The notes beneath the pieces were generated by a model, which ran no database searches, was not told where the DNA came from, and was given only the letters and a program-made list of their open reading frames with translations. A stretch of DNA of 64,000 bases, taken from NCBI GenBank assembly GCA_000697665.1, contig KL197726.1, positions 578,452 to 642,451 of the forward strand, given 5' to 3'. Positions 57,641-64,000 of this stretch are shown one piece after another. Positions within the stretch are counted from its first letter, which is position 1. Each line of letters opens with the position of its first letter. Made by a program: the position numbers and the translations under genes. The DNA comes from Jaapia argillacea MUCL 33604 (Eukaryota > Basidiomycota > Agaricomycetes > Jaapiales > Jaapiaceae).

Positions 57641-58612
57641 TGGATTTTGCTAATTGGATATAATTTCTAGCCTCCACATACTGGTTTATGATACATAGTG
57701 TGTTTTCCATCTCAAAATATACTGCTTCTTGTTGTTCAGCCAGGTCTGAGGTTGCTAATTGTAGCAACAGTGCCTCCAGTAGCTTTATTGATGGACAGCA
57801 GGTATTCATGAATGACACCATAGCAATAATCATATCAATAATTTCTAAGCTTAGATGAGACTGAACAGCATTCAAAAAAACTGATGTGATATTTCCAATT
57901 TCAGGAAATAGGTCTTTATATATGTCTTGATAAGTTCCATCGTTCCATGACCATCTATGATGCTTTTTCACTAACTCAATATAGAACTTCTCTATTCCTG
58001 AAACATCATCAGAACTAGGACTATGAGAGTGTAGAATGTAGTATCGGATTGGTGAGAGCACCTTAAGGTTCCCCTCTTAAACATAGACCAAGGCTGCTTG
58101 TAAAAGATCTTTCCAGGCAGAGGAAACATTTTCATTTGGTACCAGCTTGTCTATCCTGTCTTCCCATTGATAGATACCATCAGGAATGTAGCAAAGAATT
58201 GACAAAAGCCTGAGTGAATCTGATGAAAGATATGACAAGGAAAGGTCAATTGATCTCTCAATATTTGTCAAGTGATTACCTCCTTCTCAACTCAACAACT
58301 GTGTTTTCTCCTGTTTCCACCTTCTTAACAGCTCTTCTAAAGCTTCATACCTTGCCAGCTGAGCTATCAAATGAATTGCCAATGGCACACAGTCTAATTC
58401 CTTGAGAAGTTCATCAAGGACATTAAACTGATTGACATCTGGGTTAACAGCAAGGAATGCAGTGTGAGAAGCCTCAAGAGACAGTGATGGAAGTGGTGGT
58501 ATCATTGTTGGGTCTGACCACTGTATACTATATGGGCTCTGGGCTCCTCGCATGGTGATTATCAAAGTAATCTGACTATATACAACAATTCTTTACAGAA
58601 TCTCCACTACTA

Positions 58613-59312
58613 TTGTTGTTTGCATAAATCGTGAGAATCTCAGTTTCCACGAGAGAAATGCGAAAGGGAAATTCGTTGCAAGAATCACTTCCTGAACACT
58701 CACTACACTACCTACTTCTACTTTCTATACTGTGTTCAACTTGTAAAATATGCCTGAGCCACCCTGCAAAGCAATGGCAGCAAACAGACTCACCAAACCC
58801 GACTTGTCAATTCTCCCAAACCTCGACAATCAACATCATATGGGCTGATTCTCCAACCACTCATGGCTTGCGGGGGCTTTGTATTGGGCTTGTTTCGCGC
58901 CATGCACCTTCGAGATCTTTTGTCACCACAATTTCTGGAGTGTAGGGTCTTGTGGATGTGGGGGCAGAGTTGTGGCACGAGTTTCTCCATCACATCAGAT
59001 GTTTCTTGTGTGAGTGATTTACCACGTACTCATACTAACTGTATGATGGTGACAAAGCCTGGTTTGACCAGGCTGCAGAGTTGTGTTCTGAGATATGAAG
59101 GGTGGGGAGTTGAGAATTGAACCATGCCGTGCTTTTCCCGCCATGGTTCAACCTTGGAGTAGGGTATGGGGGCTATTTTACTGAGTAGAATACAAGTTGA
59201 ATTGTGTCTATACCTTTGCTTGTACGGTCTCTGTAAACATGTCTTCCGCCAAATTTCTGCACCACCTTTCTCTCGCAGAATCTGAGATTCTCACGATTTA
59301 TGCAAACAACAA
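58613..59312. mobile_element. 700-bp non-autonomous TIR element inserted in the NLR gene
   Basis: Inverted terminal repeats of about 44 nt: TTGTTGTTTGCATAAATCGT then GAGAATCTCAG is identical at both ends (31 nt), followed by a diverged GAGAGAAA block. TA duplications at 58611-58612 and 59313-59314. The flanking NLR codons join in frame once the element and one TA are set aside (ADQH-L-VVEIL), which fixes the boundaries exactly. No transposase frame; the interior has more CpG than its surroundings. Confidence 0.9.
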
Positions 59313-59760
59313 TAAATGCTGATCGGCACCTAGGTATGCAGTTTCAAGGTTATCCAGAACTAGTAAAGTAGAAGATGCACCCTGTAAAAATGTTTCCAAG
59401 ACTAGAAGACCATCTTGGTTTGACCTAGAAACCTGAAAAACTGCTAGAATACAATCCAAAAGAAGTTCTGCTGAGGTAGCTGTATTGTAAGCTACAAAAA
59501 ATCTCTGATCTTTGAACTGATCCATAACCTGATTGTGGTGCAATATGGCACAAGCTAGAGTGGTTTTACCCATACCACCTCCACCTAATATAGCCAATCT
59601 AGTTGGCTCATGACTATGGAGAATAAGGTCAACAGCAGCCATAAGATACTGGTCTCAGCCAAAAAATATGGCTGGTGCTGGAGGTAGAGCTTGGGAAACA
59701 ACAGGACTATACTTAGATGAGTTTACTATCAAAGTCACAGAGTAAAGTACATCTTACTTT

Positions 59761-61050
59761 AGATTTGGAGGTAAAACCTGTCAGACTGGTCAGACATAGA
59801 AAAGATGAAGTATCCAGGTATTACACATACAACTCCTTGCTGGGTGTCCATTGCTTGTTGAGGAGTATTGATTGCAAATAACCTTCCCCCAATCTCCAAT
59901 TGAATCTACAGTTAGCTGGATTCAAATTGCAAAAGCTATTGATATGAAGTAGAAATCCAAACCTGGAACATCTTATGAGCATGATCCAAACATTCTTTCC
60001 ATTGGATGATGTCTTGAGCATCTTCAGTGCAGTCCACTGTGCAAGAAAGAGTCTTGCGAGATGCCATCTTGTACATCTCAGTTTGGATCTTCTCGAGTTG
60101 TCTACAGATCCACCACGATGTTACAAGGTACTCACATCAGCAAAACGCGCACTCACTGACACACTGACAGCAGTGAAATAAAGAGTCAGCATTGTCAGCA
60201 TTGCCAGCACTTCCACAAAAAAAAGATAATGATTTAAAGCCTTTCAGTTGTTTCAGTGTGTCAGTTTGTCAGCTCTTCAGACTGTCCCATCTATCTAAGA
60301 ACAAAGTAACAGCTACCCACTAAGTAATTAATGAATGTGAACTAGTCAGGGAGTGGGCCACCAAGTGGCAGGTACGATTCCCATTTAATCACATTTTGAT
60401 ATGTGTAAAGTATTCTTCAAGTCCCCAGTTATAGACATCAATACACTACTGGTGACTGTATCAATTCGACCAAAGTGGCATGATTTTGAAAATTTTGCCA
60501 CTTTCTGGAAGCTCAGAAAATCTGAAAAATTGAGAAAATATTATTTCAAGTGTTGAGTGCACATTTTCTTGAGTTGATCACTTAACAAATTTGACATGAC
60601 ATATAAGCAAGCCAATAAAGAGAGAGGAACTAGACAGAGAAAAGAGAACAAGGAGTGTAAAGAGTAAACAAGGTATTGTAGTTGAGCCAGAGGCAGGTGG
60701 AGATAGTGACAGTGACAGTGTGCTGATGACTACAATGAATTCTCAATAGTTGTTGCATGTGTTACTTTCTTTTGTGCACCAATTTCCCCACTTCATATAC
60801 AAATCAGTTATAGCACAAGAGTGCTGGAGTCCCCAACTCCAATTTATGTTTGAATCAAAACAAATATCAAGGACACTCTGTGTGATTGTATGATAGTTGT
60901 TGTGAACATCTTTGGATCTGTATATTTTTATTTGTATTGTATGTATTTTACTCTCATTTATTGAACTTCACTTGCCTTAGTATCATTTCACTTGTCCATA
61001 ATACCTAGCATGTCCTATCTCTGTCTTATCTTTTATCTTGAACTCTGTAC
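59761..61050. other. Region upstream of the NLR, no gene firmly recognised
   Basis: Probably includes the lost N-terminal exons of the NLR near 59820-60180, where short minus-strand frames occur, but nothing could be joined. From 60200 the sequence is AT-rich with no gene. Confidence 0.3.
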
Positions 61051-62810
61051 TATTATTAGCATGCAATGACTCAGACTACACAGCCCTAACACAGCCTTGT
61101 CATTGTTCTCAATTCTCATTGTTTGACTCTTCATTGTTCTTTGAACCTTATTCCACTTTCCATTGTTTAAAGCTTATTGTCTTGTTCCCATTGTCTTTAG
61201 TCCATAAGGACACCTAGTTACTCTGTATTTGGTAGCTTGTCCACTTGAACAATACAACACCTTAGTTGTATCCTTCAACCAGTTTGCTCTCTATTGTCAT
61301 CCTCTATTGCCTCAAGATTGTAGCCTGAGTACTAGTTGCTAAGGTGCTCCTAAGACTTGGACAAGCTCTTACCAACCCTACTCACTCTACAATACCGACA
61401 CAGTCAGGATCTGCAATCATTCCACCCACACGACTCATACACATCCAGTTCATCATTCTATTCCTACAATTTCTCGGCAACATATTCATTGACTTCATAT
61501 CACAGCTCAATTGATACATATGAGAAGTCCGCTGAAAGTACGATGAACACCGAGACCACTAAAACTGGCCTCACTCAAAGCCACGCTCACCACAACACTC
61601 ATCTACCTAGTAGAAATCTTCTATCAAGTATCAACTAGTAGAGAAGCTACAGCCCCAATCACATATAGTATATCCAAATCAACCCCATCCAAATACCTAC
61701 CAATTGCAAGATTCCTTGTCACAGATCAATTAAACTGGCTGAAACAAGAATCCACATTAACATGTTCATTGCTGCATTCCTCGCCATCACATGTGACCCA
61801 GACCCAATCCACAACCACATCAATCTCATTACAGGAGATCTAGACTTACTCTGTACATGTGTAAGCAATATCATCAAACAAATAAGAAATCAAGCTGACA
61901 AAGTAGAACATCTTCACCAGCAGAACATTGAAGCAACAAGGACTACACACTGACAAGACTAAATCCACCACAACATCTCCACATAACAACAGAAGTCCCA
62001 GATGTTGAGCACACCCAACTTGTAGAAATCCATGCTGTAACTACGCTGGTCATCACCCTCATTGCACTAACCACCCTCACAATGAACCACCAGCCTACGG
62101 AGCCCCACACATAAATATCAACCAAACTCCAAGACTAGTACCAATACCACCACACACCCTGCTCAACTTCACCAAATTCCTGATTGAGCTTCATCACATA
62201 ATCCTCACTGCTATCCAATACCTTGCAACTGAGTACCTTACCATCAGCCAATGGCTACTAGCTCCAAAACCCTAATTATTCTGTATTCACTTGTCTATAC
62301 CATACTATCAGAACTCCTTGATATAATAATCACCCTCTTGATTGGACTCCATAATATGCTTGCAATCTTACATGAATACTCCTAATCAGTCACCATCACA
62401 GAACCACTGCAAGTACACCTCAGAGAAGGATATCAAGCAGCAATGGCTGAGAAACTTCATCAATTAGGAGGAGCAGATTTCAACCAACTACAATGCAATC
62501 CCACTACTCATCTACTCTATTACAGCAAAAAGTTATTAGTTTGGCAATATTCCCCAAATCCCGAAACACTCGAAGTTACAAGAGAACTCCAAGTTAGCCA
62601 GAACAGACAACATCAGTAATCCCAAAGCAACTTGAGAGACCTTGAGCAGGCTAGCAAGTGCCACAAGCACACCAAGCATAACTGGCTACCCCACATTTGG
62701 CAAGCTGCCACCAAGTTTCTGTGTTGCTAACAAGTGCTTGCCTAGTACTCTCAAGGAAACCTAGCATCTGTCAAGTGGACCCAGCCACCTTGCAAGCATC
62801 CACTGAGCAC
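61050..62810 (+). mobile_element. Possible decayed LTR retrotransposon fragment (fossil)
   Basis: The stretch 61090-61360 is T/C-rich with the style of an LTR and leader. It is followed by a Ser/Thr/His/Asn-rich frame at 61357-61638 and further C/A-rich broken frames to about 62620, similar in composition to the gag region of fungal retroelements. No reverse transcriptase, protease or integrase was seen and no paired ends were found. The call rests on composition only and the element, if real, is broken many times over. Confidence 0.25.
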
Positions 62811-64000
62811 TGTTAAATTGGGCTGTGATGGTGTAGTCTCACCCTAGCCACTCTAGGTGCATTGGGTTCATCGCTTCGTTGCCCAAGTATCACAGAGGTT
62901 TCACAGAAAAAACAAATGTATTCATGAAAATAATGAGACCAATACATAAAGGATTGACAAGGACAACAGTGTGCAACAACTGACACCTGCATCCGCCAAG
63001 ACAAACTGATGAAAACACAGCTGTGAATAAAGGGTAGGCAGCGAATAGCTTTGAGCACACCTCATGGGCTTTGCAGAGATAACAAGAGGGAAAGATGGGA
63101 GCTTGCACAGTGTCTACCTTGGAGACAGATGTGGTTGATGAGCATGTCATATTGGGGTACTGGTGGGATATGGCAAGAGAGGTGGAGAACATTGAGAGAC
63201 TTTGGGCAACATTGGGTGGAAGCAGCAATATGAAGCTAACCGAGTATTGAAACCCCGTCGGTCACAACTGACAGAACATGGTTGGAGGTGTAAGATTTAT
63301 GCTCTGAACAGAAAAAGTTTCATGATGATTTGAAGCCTAAAGGATGCGAAGAGCTAAGGAGAAGATATGACTTATCCACAAGAGAGTGGTGTGGTGTCCA
63401 TCATCAAGAAATAGCCTATACTTGGTGGTGGCGCTATAGAAGCTACTGTGCAAGCCTGAGCACTGAACACACTGTTATGAGGATGAGCAAGCCACCTGTG
63501 ATGGACCTTGGAGGAGATGCCAGGGTTGTCGTCAAAGCGCCATCAGAGTGCACCATGAGATCCAGTTGCTGGGGTGGCCAAGACACAGTACTTGTGTTCT
63601 TGGAATAGGTAGAGGATTTGGAAAGTTGAGAGTTCAGTGGGAACTGTGGGTGACACATGACGGTGTGTGACGCTGCCGTGAACAACATACATGGCAAAAT
63701 GCAGGCATATGTGGGCCATGAAAAGTGGAAGGCGAGCAAAGGATGATGCTGTCACAAAAAACCAGGAATATTGAATGGTGGGCAGTTGTTTGGAGTACGT
63801 ATGACCAGAAATGAAAAGGACAGCGAAAGAGCTGTGGTGGAGACAACAGAGTGGCAATGAAAGGTAACAAGCACAAACTGTTCAAACTCTGCTGATGTTG
63901 AACTTCAAGCTGTTACACCTGTACCCATTGTCTATTCTGTTGTGCTCAGCACCGACAACACAACCACTTAGCTTTGTTGGCTTCACTCAAGACCACTGCC
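62811..64000. other. No gene recognised at the right end
   Basis: Frames of 60-110 codons overlap on both strands (for example 63330-63608 on plus and 63543-63857 on minus) without motifs. CpG is somewhat more frequent than at 54-58 kb. Confidence 0.35.

Larger units (their letters stand above)
56118..59760 (-). pseudogene. Broken NLR: NB-ARC ATPase with 13 TPR units
   Basis: A fungal NOD-like receptor of the NB-ARC/TPR type, involved in non-self or pathogen sensing in Agaricomycetes. The N-terminal linker ends in ALPPAPAIFFG. The NB-ARC domain has the P-loop LAILGGGGMGKTTLACAIL, RNBS-type FVAYNTATSAELLLDCILAV, Walker B STLLVLDNLETAY, ITLIITMRGAQSP, and the GLPL-like LDCVPLAIHLIAQLA. Then follow a winged-helix-like part (SLSYLSSDSLRLLSILCYIP, LKVLSPIRYYIL) and 13 forty-residue TPR units. 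The gene is broken: TGA after FFG (CGA type), a 700-bp element inside NB-ARC at 58613-59312, TAA after VVEIL, TGA after KTQLLS, TAA after ALVYV, and TAA after LGEIL. The N-terminal effector domain upstream of 59760 was not recognised. Confidence 0.85.

Overview
The window is nuclear DNA from a filamentous basidiomycete, most likely an Agaricomycete. Its genes are cut by introns of about 45-60 nt. It carries a KDZ transposase with the PPGEEG...LSHEGGE motif, a Tnp2-type CACTA element, a fungal cyclopropane-fatty-acid synthase and an NB-ARC/TPR NLR, a mix typical of mushroom-forming fungi and Rhizoctonia-like relatives. The genus cannot be fixed from the sequence alone.

The left part (1 to about 34 kb) is a gene compartment with ordinary CpG content. 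In order it holds: the 5' end of a KDZ transposase cut by the window edge (-); a steroid 5-alpha-reductase family gene (-); a SAP-motif nuclear protein (-); an Mpr1-like GNAT acetyltransferase (+); a cyclopropane-fatty-acid synthase (-); a Pcl-type cyclin (-); an 8-kb stretch with no recognised gene and a 343-bp assembly gap; a mitochondrial P-loop ATPase (-) divergent from a Nab2-type poly(A)-binding zinc-finger gene (+); cytosolic aspartyl-tRNA synthetase (-); and a second SAP-motif gene (+). The second SAP gene is a paralogue of the first and shares its intron positions. These genes look independent; no pathway cluster is evident.

At 32.8-34.6 kb the landscape changes. A decayed Cys-rich membrane-protein gene, an intron-containing tRNA-Leu(CAA) and a tandem/dispersed repeat mark the border of a repeat island that fills the rest of the window. 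The island holds an inactivated CACTA element with its two convergent genes, a solo LTR with 5-bp target duplications, two copies of an unrecognised repeated coding family, a 1.1-kb giant inverted repeat, and three different non-autonomous elements with TA target duplications. It ends with a broken NLR gene carrying 13 near-identical 40-residue TPR units. One TA-flanked element sits inside the NLR's NB-ARC domain.

From about 46 kb onward CpG is visibly rare, and several inactivating stops in this half are CGA-to-TGA type. This fits methylated-cytosine decay of a silenced repeat compartment. Exon boundaries were read by eye from splice sites and reading frame, so starts and small exons may be off by a few codons.
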